A DNA stretch of 64,000 nt from Pseudomonas laurylsulfativorans. GTDB lineage: Bacteria; Pseudomonadota; Gammaproteobacteria; Pseudomonadales; Pseudomonadaceae. The notes under the pieces are model-generated. The model made no database searches, was not told the DNA's origin, and saw only the letters and a program-made list of their open reading frames with translations. A program made the position numbers and the translations under genes. The stretch is taken from NCBI RefSeq assembly GCF_002906155.1, contig NZ_MUJK01000006.1:186001-250000 (forward strand). The letters run 5' to 3'. Positions 8,379 through 17,135 of the stretch are shown here, piece by piece (within the stretch, counting starts at the first letter, position 1; each line of letters begins with the position of its first letter).

Positions 8379-9476
8379 ATGAGCACTCATACTTTCAAAC
8401 CTGACATGCCTCCACCGAGCAGCAGTATCGGTGTGGTGGCGTGGATGCGCGCGAACATGTTCTCCAGCTGGCTCAACACCCTGCTGACCCTGTTTGCGTT
8501 CTACCTCATTTACCTGGTGGTGCCGCCGATCCTGCAGTGGGCCATCCTCGATGCGAACTGGGTGGGCACGACCCGCTCGGACTGCACCCAGTCGGGCGCC
8601 TGCTGGGTGTTCATCCAGCAGCGCTTCGGCCAGTTCATGTACGGCTACTACCCGCCGGTACTGCGCTGGCGCGTGGACCTGACGGTGTGGCTGGCGATTG
8701 TCGGCGTGGCGCCGTTGTTCATCTCGCGCTTTCACCATAAGGCGGTGTACGGGCTGAGCTTCCTGGTGCTGTACCCAATCATTGCCTGGTGCCTGCTGCA
8801 TGGCGGCGTAATGGGGCTGGACGCCGTGGCGACCAGTCAGTGGGGCGGCCTGATGCTGACCCTGGTGATCGCCACCGTCGGCATCGCCGGTGCGCTGCCG
8901 CTGGGGATTGTCCTGGCATTGGGCCGTCGCTCGAACATGCCGGCGATTCGCGTGGTCTGCGTGACCTTCATCGAGTTCTGGCGCGGTGTGCCGTTGATCA
9001 CGGTGCTGTTCATGTCCTCGGTAATGTTGCCGTTGTTCCTGCCCGAAGGCATGAACTTCGACAAACTGCTGCGGGCCCTGATCGGCGTGATCCTGTTCCA
9101 GTCGGCCTACGTGGCCGAGGTGGTGCGCGGTGGTCTGCAGGCGATTCCCAAAGGTCAGTACGAAGCGGCTGCCGCGATGGGGCTGGGCTACTGGCGCAGC
9201 ATGGGCCTGGTGATTCTGCCGCAAGCCCTGAAGCTGGTGATCCCCGGCATCGTCAACACCTTCATCGCACTGTTCAAGGACACGAGCCTTGTGATCATCA
9301 TCGGCCTGTTCGACCTGCTCAACAGCGTCAAGCAAGCCGCCGCCGATCCGAAATGGCTGGGCATGGCCACCGAAGGCTATGTGTTCGCCGCCCTGGTGTT
9401 CTGGATTTTCTGTTTTGGTATGTCGCGCTATTCCATGCATCTGGAACGCAAGCTCGACACTGGCCACAAGCGCTGA
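8379..9476 (+). CDS. aapM: General L-amino acid ABC transporter, permease subunit
   Basis: 365 residues, second permease of the AapJQMP importer, starting 10 bases after aapQ ends with an AAGG ribosome-binding site in the gap. It shows the HisM-type core FIEFWRGVPLITVLFMSSV and the EAA loop GQYEAAAAMGLGYWRSMGLV followed by ILPQALKLVIPGIVN. At least seven hydrophobic stretches are visible. The close spacing implies coordinated translation with aapQ. Confidence 0.95.
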   Translation: MSTHTFKPDMPPPSSSIGVVAWMRANMFSSWLNTLLTLFAFYLIYLVVPPILQWAILDANWVGTTRSDCTQSGACWVFIQQRFGQFMYGYYPPVLRWRVDLTVWLAIVGVAPLFISRFHHKAVYGLSFLVLYPIIAWCLLHGGVMGLDAVATSQWGGLMLTLVIATVGIAGALPLGIVLALGRRSNMPAIRVVCVTFIEFWRGVPLITVLFMSSVMLPLFLPEGMNFDKLLRALIGVILFQSAYVAEVVRGGLQAIPKGQYEAAAAMGLGYWRSMGLVILPQALKLVIPGIVNTFIALFKDTSLVIIIGLFDLLNSVKQAAADPKWLGMATEGYVFAALVFWIFCFGMSRYSMHLERKLDTGHKR

Positions 9477-9504
9477 GGCGCTACCCAATTTAGGAAGTTT
9501 TGTG

Positions 9505-10269
9505 ATGAGCGAAGCAAACAAGAAGCCTGTGAGTCCTGAAGGCATTATTCAGATGCAGGGCGTAAACAAGTGGTACGGCCAGTTTCACGTACTCAAAGAC
9601 ATCAACCTCAACGTCAAGCAGGGCGAGCGCATCGTCCTGTGTGGCCCGTCGGGTTCCGGCAAGTCCACCACCATCCGCTGCCTCAACCGTCTGGAAGAAC
9701 ACCAGCAGGGCCGCATCGTGGTCGATGGCGTGGAGCTGACCAACGACCTCAAGCAGATCGAAGCGATCCGTCGTGAAGTCGGCATGGTGTTCCAGCATTT
9801 CAACCTGTTCCCGCACCTGACCATTTTGCAGAACTGCACCCTGGCGCCGATGTGGGTGCGCAAGATGCCCAAGCGCAAGGCCGAGGAAATTGCCATGCAC
9901 TACCTGGAACGCGTACGCATTCCGGAGCAGGCGCATAAATATCCGGGGCAACTGTCCGGCGGTCAGCAACAGCGTGTGGCGATCGCCCGCGCACTGTGCA
10001 TGAAACCGAAAATCATGCTGTTCGACGAACCGACTTCGGCCCTCGACCCGGAGATGGTGAAGGAGGTTCTCGACACCATGATCGGCCTGGCTGAAGACGG
10101 CATGACCATGCTCTGCGTAACCCACGAAATGGGCTTTGCCCGCACCGTGGCCAACCGCGTGATCTTCATGGACAAGGGCGAAATCGTCGAACAGGCCGCG
10201 CCGAACGACTTCTTCGATAACCCGCAAAATGATCGCACCAAGCTGTTCCTGAGCCAGATCCTGCATTGA
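9505..10269 (+). CDS. aapP: General L-amino acid ABC transporter, ATP-binding subunit
   Basis: 254 residues from the ATG at 9505, preceded by GGAAG. The reading frame stays open 42 codons further upstream, but that part overlaps aapM and does not resemble the family. Walker A GPSGSGKST is at residues 47-55, Q-loop at FQHFNLFPH, signature LSGGQQQR and Walker B MLFDEPTSALD. It energises amino-acid import through AapQM. It is the last gene of the operon, and a terminator follows within 25 bases. Confidence 0.96.
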   Translation: MSEANKKPVSPEGIIQMQGVNKWYGQFHVLKDINLNVKQGERIVLCGPSGSGKSTTIRCLNRLEEHQQGRIVVDGVELTNDLKQIEAIRREVGMVFQHFNLFPHLTILQNCTLAPMWVRKMPKRKAEEIAMHYLERVRIPEQAHKYPGQLSGGQQQRVAIARALCMKPKIMLFDEPTSALDPEMVKEVLDTMIGLAEDGMTMLCVTHEMGFARTVANRVIFMDKGEIVEQAAPNDFFDNPQNDRTKLFLSQILH

Positions 10270-10289
10270 TCGACGCTCGGCAGTGAAAT

Positions 10290-10318
10290 AAACCCGGACT
10301 GCGTTCCGGGTTTATTTT
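10290..10318 (+). terminator. Rho-independent terminator of the aap operon
   Basis: Stem AAACCCGGA (10290-10298) / TCCGGGTTT (10305-10313) followed by ATTTTTG, 20 bases after the aapP stop. Confidence 0.9.
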
Positions 10319-10337
10319 TGCCTGAAGAAAACCATGT

Positions 10338-10443
10338 CCCTATAGGAGCGAGCTTGCTCGCGATGGACTTGAGAGCGCTGCGAGGTACCTGCCAACCAGC
10401 GTTTTCGTTGACGTCCATCGCGAGCAGGCTCGCTCCTACAGGG
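10338..10443. repeat. Paired REP palindrome, GAGCGAGC subtype
   Basis: The arms contain TAGGAGCGAGCTTGCTCGCG and its inverted partner CGCGAGCAGGCTCGCTCCTA, separated by about 55 bases. It is the common Pseudomonas REP doublet. Confidence 0.9.
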
Positions 10444-10487
10444 ATCGCCTTGCTCTCTCGGGTGAAGCTGACTAGCATGTCAGAAAA

Positions 10488-10508
10488 TTCATCCTATGAT
10501 TGGATGAA
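10488..10508 (+). promoter_or_regulatory. Palindromic operator in front of the GntR-family gene
   Basis: Perfect 7-base arms TTCATCC (10488-10494) and GGATGAA (10502-10508) flank a 7-base centre. The site ends 12 bases before the ATG of the regulator. FCD-type GntR proteins usually bind such short palindromes in their own promoters, so autoregulation of this gene and its overlapping exporter gene is likely. Confidence 0.6.
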
Positions 10509-10520
10509 AGGGCGAATCCT

Positions 10521-11180
10521 ATGTCAGAAACTTCTCCACTCGTTAAACGATCCCTGGTCGATCAGGCCCTGGAGCAACTGCGCCAGCGTATCAACCAAGG
10601 CGTTTGGACCGTGGGCCAGCGGTTGCCTACAGAGCCTGAGTTGTCCGCCGAGCTGGGCATCAGCCGCAACACCGTGCGCGAAGCCATGCGCGTGTTGGCG
10701 TTTTCCGGGTTGATCGAAATCCGTCAGGGCGATGGCAGTTACCTGCGGGCGGTGGTCGACCCGCTCGATACCTTGAAAGCGCTGTCCCGTTGCTCCCTTG
10801 AGCAGGCCCGGGAAACCCGGCACATCCTCGAAGTCGAGGCCATTGGCCTGGCAGCCATGCGCCGCACCGATGAAGACCTGGTGGCATTGCGCGAGGCGCT
10901 GGGTGTCAGTGGCAGCCACTATCACGGCGATCTCGACACCTACATCGCCTGCGATCTGGTGTTCCACCGCCGCTTGGTGGACGCAGCACACAACCCGACC
11001 CTCAGCGAGCTGTATCGCTATTTCTCCAGCATCGTCGGCGCGCATTTGCGCCAGACGCTGAACATCGTCCCGCGCCGCCAGGAAGTGTTCGACCTGCACA
11101 TCGAATTGCTCGATGCCGTCGAACAACGCGACCCGGAACGGGCCAAATCCCTGTCGAGGCAGTTGATCAATGAACCTTGA
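10521..11180 (+). CDS. GntR-family regulator with FCD ligand domain
   Basis: 219 residues from the ATG at 10521, with AAGGG upstream; an upstream TTG start at 10500 lies inside the palindromic operator and is unlikely. A winged helix-turn-helix spans about residues 12-78 (LPTEPELSAELGISRNTVRE). An FCD domain follows, with the conserved Asp/His positions that often bind a metal (CDLVFHRRLVDAAHNP, FDLHIELLDAV). Its last 11 bases overlap the start of the exporter gene, so the pair is translationally coupled and it probably controls that exporter in response to a small organic acid. The effector is unknown. Confidence 0.88.
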   Translation: MSETSPLVKRSLVDQALEQLRQRINQGVWTVGQRLPTEPELSAELGISRNTVREAMRVLAFSGLIEIRQGDGSYLRAVVDPLDTLKALSRCSLEQARETRHILEVEAIGLAAMRRTDEDLVALREALGVSGSHYHGDLDTYIACDLVFHRRLVDAAHNPTLSELYRYFSSIVGAHLRQTLNIVPRRQEVFDLHIELLDAVEQRDPERAKSLSRQLINEP

Positions 11181-12480
11181 AACCGAGAACTCGATACAGC
11201 GCAGTGATTTATCCACAGCCCCCAAACGCTCGGCTGAGCTGGAAGAGCTATTGATCGACGCCGAGGCCGATGACGAACAGGTTCAGCAAACCCACCCGGT
11301 ACTGCGCCGGCCGTGGCTGTTGCTGCTGGGCCTGATTCTGGTGGCGCTGAACCTGCGCCCGGCGCTGTCGAGCATGGCACCGATGCTCAGCGAAGTGTCG
11401 AAGTCCCTCGGTCTATCCGCATCCCAAGCCGGTTTGCTGACGACGTTGCCGGTGCTTTGCCTCGGCCTGTTTGCGCCGTTGGCACCCGTGCTGGCGCGGC
11501 GATTTGGTGCGGAGCGGGTGGTGCTGGGCATTCTTCTGACCCTCGCTGGCGGGATCATCCTGCGCAGTTCCTTTGGCGAGATTGGCCTGTTCGCTGGCAG
11601 CGTGCTGGCCGGTGCCAGCATCGGTGTGATCGGCGTGTTGCTGCCGGGCATCGTCAAGCGTGATTTCCCGAAGCAGGCCGGGACCATGACCGGCGTCTAC
11701 ACCATGGCCCTGTGCCTGGGCGCGGCGATGGCGGCGGGTGCGACCGTGCCGCTCAGTGAGCATTTCGACAAGCGCTGGGCGCTGGGCCTCGGTTTCTGGG
11801 TCATTCCGGCATTAGTGGCCGCGCTGTTCTGGTTGCCGCAAGTCGGCCAGAAGCACGGCGCGCATAATGTCGCCTACCGCGTACGGGGACTATTGCGTGA
11901 CCCGCTGGCCTGGCAGGTGACTTTGTACATGGGCCTGCAATCGTCCCTGGCTTACATCGTGTTCGGCTGGTTGCCGTCGATCCTGATCGGGCGCGGCCTG
12001 ACCCCGACTGAGGCCGGGCTGGTGTTATCGGGCTCGGTGATCGTGCAACTGGTCAGCTCCCTCGCCGCGCCATGGCTGGCTACACGTGGCAAGGATCAGC
12101 GCCTGGCGATAGTGATCGTAATGGCCCTGACCCTCGGCGGTCTGTTCGGTTGCCTGTACGCCCCGATTGAAGGTCTGTGGGGCTGGGCAATTGTGCTGGG
12201 GCTGGGGCAAGGCGCCACGTTCAGCCTGGCATTGACCTTGATTGTGCTGCGTTCGCGGGATTCCCATGTGGCGGCGAACCTGTCGAGCATGGCCCAGGGC
12301 TTCGGTTATACCCTGGCGTCCATGGGGCCGTTCGCGGTGGGTATCGTGCATGACTTGACTGGCGGCTGGACGGCTGTGGGCTGGATCTTCGGTGTGATCG
12401 GTCTGGGGGCGATCATTGCCGGCCTCGGTGCCGGGCGCGCGCTGTATGTAGAGGTCAGCAGTGAGAAAATTCAACCGTGA
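11170..12480 (+). CDS. CynX/NimT-family MFS transporter
   Basis: 436 residues. A hydrophilic leader of about 45 residues precedes twelve predicted membrane segments. The opening LILVALNLRPALSSMAPML and the loop LARRFGAERVVLG are typical of the cyanate/2-nitroimidazole (CynX/YeaN) transporter group. Family members move small organic compounds across the inner membrane, but specificity varies and cannot be read here. The start codon overlaps the regulator gene, and no separate promoter is needed. It could equally be an importer or exporter; control by the overlapping GntR gene is the best clue to its role. Confidence 0.86.
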   Translation: MNLETENSIQRSDLSTAPKRSAELEELLIDAEADDEQVQQTHPVLRRPWLLLLGLILVALNLRPALSSMAPMLSEVSKSLGLSASQAGLLTTLPVLCLGLFAPLAPVLARRFGAERVVLGILLTLAGGIILRSSFGEIGLFAGSVLAGASIGVIGVLLPGIVKRDFPKQAGTMTGVYTMALCLGAAMAAGATVPLSEHFDKRWALGLGFWVIPALVAALFWLPQVGQKHGAHNVAYRVRGLLRDPLAWQVTLYMGLQSSLAYIVFGWLPSILIGRGLTPTEAGLVLSGSVIVQLVSSLAAPWLATRGKDQRLAIVIVMALTLGGLFGCLYAPIEGLWGWAIVLGLGQGATFSLALTLIVLRSRDSHVAANLSSMAQGFGYTLASMGPFAVGIVHDLTGGWTAVGWIFGVIGLGAIIAGLGAGRALYVEVSSEKIQP

Positions 12481-12490
12481 CAGACGCCTA

Positions 12491-12532
12491 TCAATAGATA
12501 ACCTCCAGGGTCGCAGAGCCGTCGAGTGATCG
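12491..12532 (-). pseudogene. Vestige of a DUF1120 gene 3' end
   Basis: On the minus strand a short open stretch reads SLDGSATLEVIY followed by TGA (stop at plus 12491-12493), with an in-frame stop just upstream at 12536-12538. The two intact DUF1120 proteins next door end in IDGSATFEVMYL and LDGSGTIEMFYP, so this is almost certainly the tail of a third copy that has otherwise been lost. Only the last 14 codons are recognisable. Confidence 0.65.
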
Positions 12533-12611
12533 TACTTATCAACAACGTTGCGATCAGGGTTAAAGGTATACGCTTCATCGGTAAATTCTTTTTTGGGAAG
12601 AAGGTATAGGT

Positions 12612-12650
12612 GCTGAACCGCTTGTTCATACAGCCAACAAACGGTTCAGC
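12612..12650 (-). terminator. Hairpin at the end of the DUF1120 fimbrial operon
   Basis: Arms GCTGAACCGCTTGTT and AACAAACGGTTCAGC pair with one mismatch around a 9-base loop, 11 bases after the stop of the last DUF1120 gene. No strong U run follows on the minus strand, so termination may be inefficient or Rho-assisted. Confidence 0.6.
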
Positions 12651-12660
12651 GTCTTGGTCC

Positions 12661-13275
12661 TTAGAGGTACATCACTTCAAACGTTGCGGAGCCGTCAATT
12701 TCGAGGTCGCCGTCCAGCTTCAGCTCATCAGCACGGACGATGTAGGTGTCGACCTTGAAGTCCACGGTGACAGTCTGTGCATCGATCGGTGTAGTACTGC
12801 CAGTAGTGGCAGCGGACAACCAGTATCCCGCTTTAACAAAGTCTGTGTTTGCCCAAGTGGTTCCGTTGTCGTTTGACTCGATAGGATCAACCAGGACGCT
12901 ATCCGCTGTGATTTGCTGAATGAATGGGGTAAAAAATCCCACCGGTTTTCCCTCACTGGTCAGGCCAAGGCCAAACCCGTCACCAAGTCCTGTACCGTTT
13001 CTATTGTCGATTGCATTGATGGCGAAGCCGGTAGATCCATCGCAGTCCAAGGTCAATGTAATCTCATGACTGCCAACCCGAGTGTTCCGCTCCTGATCTA
13101 GCTGATTATACGAGATCGATCCCAGGTCAATGGCGCCTCCACTGGAGAGTGTTGGCGTGCAAGCGGCTGGCGTGATGACGCCGCTGACCGTCAGTTCAGT
13201 GCTCGGCCCTGCAAGTGCAAATGGAGCGATGCTGATCAGTACCGTCGTGGTGAGTGCTGCGAAGTACTTTTTCAT
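12661..13275 (-). CDS. DUF1120 protein, candidate fimbrial subunit
   Basis: 204 residues with a signal peptide ending ALA (about residue 22). The mature part is a single beta-rich domain: an early Cys in ITPAACTPTLSSGGAIDLGSI, a second Cys in LTLDCDGSTGFAINA, and an aromatic C-terminal strand DGSATFEVMYL. A disulphide between the early cysteines and a C-terminal strand with alternating hydrophobic residues are what a donor-strand-exchanged pilin needs. It is the last gene of the chaperone-usher operon and the smallest secreted product, so I infer it is the repeating shaft subunit. DUF1120 itself has no assigned function that I know of. Confidence 0.8.
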   Translation of the reverse strand: MKKYFAALTTTVLISIAPFALAGPSTELTVSGVITPAACTPTLSSGGAIDLGSISYNQLDQERNTRVGSHEITLTLDCDGSTGFAINAIDNRNGTGLGDGFGLGLTSEGKPVGFFTPFIQQITADSVLVDPIESNDNGTTWANTDFVKAGYWLSAATTGSTTPIDAQTVTVDFKVDTYIVRADELKLDGDLEIDGSATFEVMYL

Positions 13276-13358
13276 GGATGAAACTTCCTTTCGGTAGTTG
13301 ACCTTGAAGGGGCCAGGGCGCGTGATTGCGCCTTGGGTTCAACAAGGCAGGGTGGGTA

Positions 13359-14501
13359 TTACGGGTAAAACATTTCGATCGTCCCTGAGCCGTCGAGGTG
13401 AACGGCGGTGCTCAGGTCCAGGCTCGCTGTTGGGGCGATGACTGCATCGACCGTAACCGTGGTTGTGAGGCTCTGGATGAAAGCAGGTCCTGCGATGCTG
13501 GCGGTGCTGTCGGTAAAGCCCAGGTAGCTTTGCTGGGCGATCGCTACGGGGTTTGAACTGGAGGTGCTCCAGGCCCCGCCTCGGGTGGTGGAGCCGGTTT
13601 GATACATGCGGGTAAAGCTGTCCACGCTGGCGTTGGCGGGATTGACAGTCAGTGAGTACAGGCCAATCTTGTTGTTGCGCTTATCCAGACCCAGTCCGTA
13701 GTAAATCCCGCTGTTGACCGTCGCCGTACCTGGGCGGTTGTCATGCATGACAAGGGCAAATTGCGTCGGTGCGTCGCAGCCAATTCGCAGGGTTAAATCC
13801 TTGGGAGGCAGTCGGGTGTCTTTGTCGAGATTCAGGTCGTTTATCGATAACCGACCGAAATCCACCTGGCCGCCATTGGACAGATCCACGTTGCAGGCGA
13901 CGGGAGCGAAACTGGCGCGCAGGGTTATCTCCCTTGTGCGGCCCGTAGCGACCGCGTCGAACAGGCCGGTGGTTTCCCAGACAACCGCATCTCGTACCTG
14001 CAATGCGTTTTCCGGCGTCCAGGCTGTCAGTTCCAGTTGCGCCGACAGGCTTTGCCCTCGTACCGCCATACCGCCCCGAACCGGAACGATCGCCTGTTGC
14101 GGTCGCCAAGGCAGACTCGAAGCGGTTTGTTCGGGTAACTGGCCGACGGAGGAAATCAGGCCCAGGTCCACCGGTTGCCCATCGAGTACGGCGTCCCCCA
14201 TACGCACGGCATAGCTGCCGTGCTCGGTAAAGCGAAAGCGTTCGGCGGTCGCGGCCATGGCGCGGTAGAACAGGGTCATGTCGGTGGGGTGCGGGCAGTT
14301 CAGGTTCAGGCTCAGACGGCGCTCGCCCAGGGTTCGCTCTGCGGGGACCTGGGCGCGTATTGCCCGATTCATCACGCCGTAATCGAGCACGGGCTGACTC
14401 AGGGTTAGCTGGCAGTCATCAGCGAGCGCCCAGGCCTGAGGCGCAAGTCCGCTCAACATCAAGGTGCCGAGTGTTAACAGCAAAGGGTGGGACAGCTTCA
14501 T
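13359..14501 (-). CDS. Two-domain DUF1120 protein, candidate tip adhesin or initiating subunit
   Basis: 380 residues with a signal peptide ending AWA (residue 25). The second half (about 195-380) resembles the neighbouring 204-residue DUF1120 protein: APVACNVDLSNGGQVDFGRL, LRIGCDAPTQFALV and the ending DGSGTIEMFYP. The first half has its own Cys pair (DDCQLTL, LNLNCPHPTD) and a diverged copy of the same layout. A distal domain joined to a pilin-like domain is the arrangement of tip adhesins in chaperone-usher pili. Its start lies 10 bases after the usher stop, with AAGGA at proper spacing, so the two are co-expressed. What it would bind is unknown. Confidence 0.78.
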   Translation of the reverse strand: MKLSHPLLLTLGTLMLSGLAPQAWALADDCQLTLSQPVLDYGVMNRAIRAQVPAERTLGERRLSLNLNCPHPTDMTLFYRAMAATAERFRFTEHGSYAVRMGDAVLDGQPVDLGLISSVGQLPEQTASSLPWRPQQAIVPVRGGMAVRGQSLSAQLELTAWTPENALQVRDAVVWETTGLFDAVATGRTREITLRASFAPVACNVDLSNGGQVDFGRLSINDLNLDKDTRLPPKDLTLRIGCDAPTQFALVMHDNRPGTATVNSGIYYGLGLDKRNNKIGLYSLTVNPANASVDSFTRMYQTGSTTRGGAWSTSSSNPVAIAQQSYLGFTDSTASIAGPAFIQSLTTTVTVDAVIAPTASLDLSTAVHLDGSGTIEMFYP

Positions 14502-14511
14502 AGGGACATCC

Positions 14512-16995
14512 TTAAAGTGTTCGGCACTGGGCGGTGGCGGTCTCGTAATACACCTGGTTATTGGCCTTGGCGGGCAGCTCGAAGCGCAGTTCGCAGCGCT
14601 CCAGCCCCGGTGCGGTTATCCACAGGTCGCGGGTGTCCAGGACGTTGGGCAGAAACACCAATCCCCCTTCTTGAGCGAGCGTGACGAACTCACCGTTTGC
14701 GGTGCTTACCGTCGCGCCACGGGGTAGGGGGGCACCGCTGTCGGTGGTGACTTTGAGCAAGGCACGACGGGTCGACGTGACACCGAACTCGACTTTGTCG
14801 ACGGCTCCGCGCCCGGCAGAAACCACAGCCAGTCCGTTGTTGATATCGAGGTTGCGTGGCAGCGAGCGGGTGTCGACTTCTACCGGGCTGCGACCATAGG
14901 CGCGCACTTGAGGAACCACGGCGTAACCTTGCCAATCGGTCCATACCGGACCGCTTGGGGTCGAGACTTTGATGGCGCTCGTATCGCCTGCCGAAAGCAG
15001 CGCGAAGGTGTCCCGCACGGCATACGGCGATAACGTCAAACCGTCGCCATGCAACACAGCTGCGCCACGCGCGCCAATCTGGTAGCTGGAGTGTTCGGCA
15101 TCGGAGCGGGTGTAGCTCACGTCCAATTGGCTGTAGCGCGGCAGCAGGGAAACCCCCGCCGAGGACTGCACTTGTCTGTCTCGTGTGTCGTGCTCAACAC
15201 CGACCCGGTAACTCAACTGGTCGTTGAGCTGTTCGTTCAAGCCGACACCGCTGCGGTAATCGCCAGCTGAACTGCGTATCCAAGTGCGCGCCCGACGATT
15301 TTCACCCAGTGGAATACTGACGCTCAGGTAAACGCTGTCGTCGCTGCGTTGGGTACCGCTGACGTGCCATTGCGCCGTGGCCGACATCGACACGCCGCCA
15401 ATCTGGGTGCCCCAGGACGCCAGGGCGCGGCTGCTGTTTTGTCCGTCGAAAGTCGTTGAGCGATTGAAGCCACTGCTGAACGCGCCAAGCCCGGGGTGTG
15501 ACCAGGCCAACGACAGGCTCTGCTGATCGCGGTAACGCGACTGGCTGCGCTCGGACCGAGTATCGAACACTGCCTCCGAGAGTTCGCGATAGCCGAAGGT
15601 CCGGTGCGACGTTCCGGCATTGATCGACCACTGTTTTCCCATGCGTTGCGAAACATTCAGGTCGGCCTGAAGCCCACTGTCGGCCTGGTGGGTGCTGGTG
15701 TCGGTCGCTTGCAGGGTGGTCTGGATCTGTGTGTCCGGCCCTGGCAGCAGGCTCAGGCCTGCGCCCGCAGCACGGTAGTCTTTAGCCCCCGACGCACCGG
15801 TGGTAAGCAGAACACTCGGGTTGAGTGCTCCGCTCCAGCCGCCGCTGATCACCCAGGGCTCGCCGCTCTGTGCAGCGCCGAGACTACGTACCTGGCCGGC
15901 GGCCAGCGAAAAGCCGGGAGCCGGCAAGCCAACACCGAGCATGGCGACGGGGACCGTGAAGCGTTGCTCGCTGCCGTCCGCTTCCTTGACGGTGACCTCG
16001 ACATCGGAGCGACTGTCGAGCCGACGCACGTTACTCAGGGAAAACGGCCCGGGCGGCACCACTGTCGAGTGGATCAGTGAACCGTTCTGCCGGATTTCGA
16101 CCTGAGCCTGGCTGTGAGCAATCCCTTCGATGGGATTGCTTTGGCCTTCGACCTGGAGCGCCTGCTCGGTCATGAGCTGGACGCCGGTGATCTGTGCGCC
16201 AGCCAGTACCGGGTTGTAGAGATTGACCTGACCCGCTTGAAGCACCGTCTCATGGCTGGCAAAGGTGCGCTGGGCGTAAGCGGCCAGGTGAGTGGTGCTG
16301 GACACATCGTTCTGCCAGGTCTGCACCTGACGACTGCGCACAATCCAGTCGCCGGCATTGAAACCGACTTCGGTGTTGGCTGAGAGGTAGCGGTTCGATT
16401 GGTTGCCGTATTGACTGTGAAGGCTGTTGACGTCGTAGTTGAGTAACCCGGCGATACCGCCGGTTTGATAACCAGAGATATCGCGGACCGCCGGACGTAT
16501 CGCCTGGCTGGGCACTATCAATGACAGGCCGAGGTTGGCCGGGTCCTGTTCGATTCGGGCTTGCGGCCAGGTGGCGAGCACATTGAAGCAGCCTTTGTCG
16601 TTGGCTGGAGTTGGGGGGACGGTCAGGTTTGCCGCATCGAGCAGGGCATGGTCAAAGCACAAGTCGTCTTCGCGGTTGAATGTGACATCCACCCGGCCAC
16701 TACGCAGGCCATTGACCGTGAGGGTGATCGGATGTCGGCCAGCGGTGAAGTTCGGAGCGGCCAGCAGCAGGGTTGCGAGACTGGGGTCAATACCGCGTTG
16801 ACTCAGCATTTTTTGGTCGAACGAAGTCAGTAACGAAGCAGCATTGAGATCTTCGGCATTAGCTTCGAGCCCTATCAGCACGTTGCTCATCAGCAACACC
16901 ATGCCGGTCTTGGCCCGTGACAGTTGAGGGACCGTGCTGGCCGACCGAATCTCAGGCATGGCTTCGCCATCACGGTATTTCAATACGGTGTTCAT
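14512..16995 (-). CDS. Fimbrial outer-membrane usher protein (FimD/PapC-like)
   Basis: 827 residues from the ATG at 16995. The frame stays open a further 127 codons upstream, but that part runs through the chaperone gene and is not usher-like. After a signal sequence ending EANA comes a PapC-type N-terminal domain (PNFTAGRHPITLTVNG, DKGCFNVLATWP), the beta-barrel and plug region with PPGPFSLSNVRR and VEVTVKEADGSEQRF, and a C-terminal domain with the paired-cysteine ending LERCELRFELP...ATAQCRTL. Ushers assemble and secrete pili by taking chaperone-subunit complexes in the periplasm. It sits 140 bases after the chaperone gene, within one transcription unit. Confidence 0.9.
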   Translation of the reverse strand: MNTVLKYRDGEAMPEIRSASTVPQLSRAKTGMVLLMSNVLIGLEANAEDLNAASLLTSFDQKMLSQRGIDPSLATLLLAAPNFTAGRHPITLTVNGLRSGRVDVTFNREDDLCFDHALLDAANLTVPPTPANDKGCFNVLATWPQARIEQDPANLGLSLIVPSQAIRPAVRDISGYQTGGIAGLLNYDVNSLHSQYGNQSNRYLSANTEVGFNAGDWIVRSRQVQTWQNDVSSTTHLAAYAQRTFASHETVLQAGQVNLYNPVLAGAQITGVQLMTEQALQVEGQSNPIEGIAHSQAQVEIRQNGSLIHSTVVPPGPFSLSNVRRLDSRSDVEVTVKEADGSEQRFTVPVAMLGVGLPAPGFSLAAGQVRSLGAAQSGEPWVISGGWSGALNPSVLLTTGASGAKDYRAAGAGLSLLPGPDTQIQTTLQATDTSTHQADSGLQADLNVSQRMGKQWSINAGTSHRTFGYRELSEAVFDTRSERSQSRYRDQQSLSLAWSHPGLGAFSSGFNRSTTFDGQNSSRALASWGTQIGGVSMSATAQWHVSGTQRSDDSVYLSVSIPLGENRRARTWIRSSAGDYRSGVGLNEQLNDQLSYRVGVEHDTRDRQVQSSAGVSLLPRYSQLDVSYTRSDAEHSSYQIGARGAAVLHGDGLTLSPYAVRDTFALLSAGDTSAIKVSTPSGPVWTDWQGYAVVPQVRAYGRSPVEVDTRSLPRNLDINNGLAVVSAGRGAVDKVEFGVTSTRRALLKVTTDSGAPLPRGATVSTANGEFVTLAQEGGLVFLPNVLDTRDLWITAPGLERCELRFELPAKANNQVYYETATAQCRTL

Positions 16996-17135
16996 GAGGT
17001 TCACTTGGGTTATGTCTGGGGGTCGGCTTGATTCGCTATGGCTTTCGTCACACGTGCGGCGACGGCAAAACAGGCCGTCACGTCGAGATGTCGACGCCTG
17101 CCTTTCCCTGCACGCTGCTATCGGTGGTACTGGCT

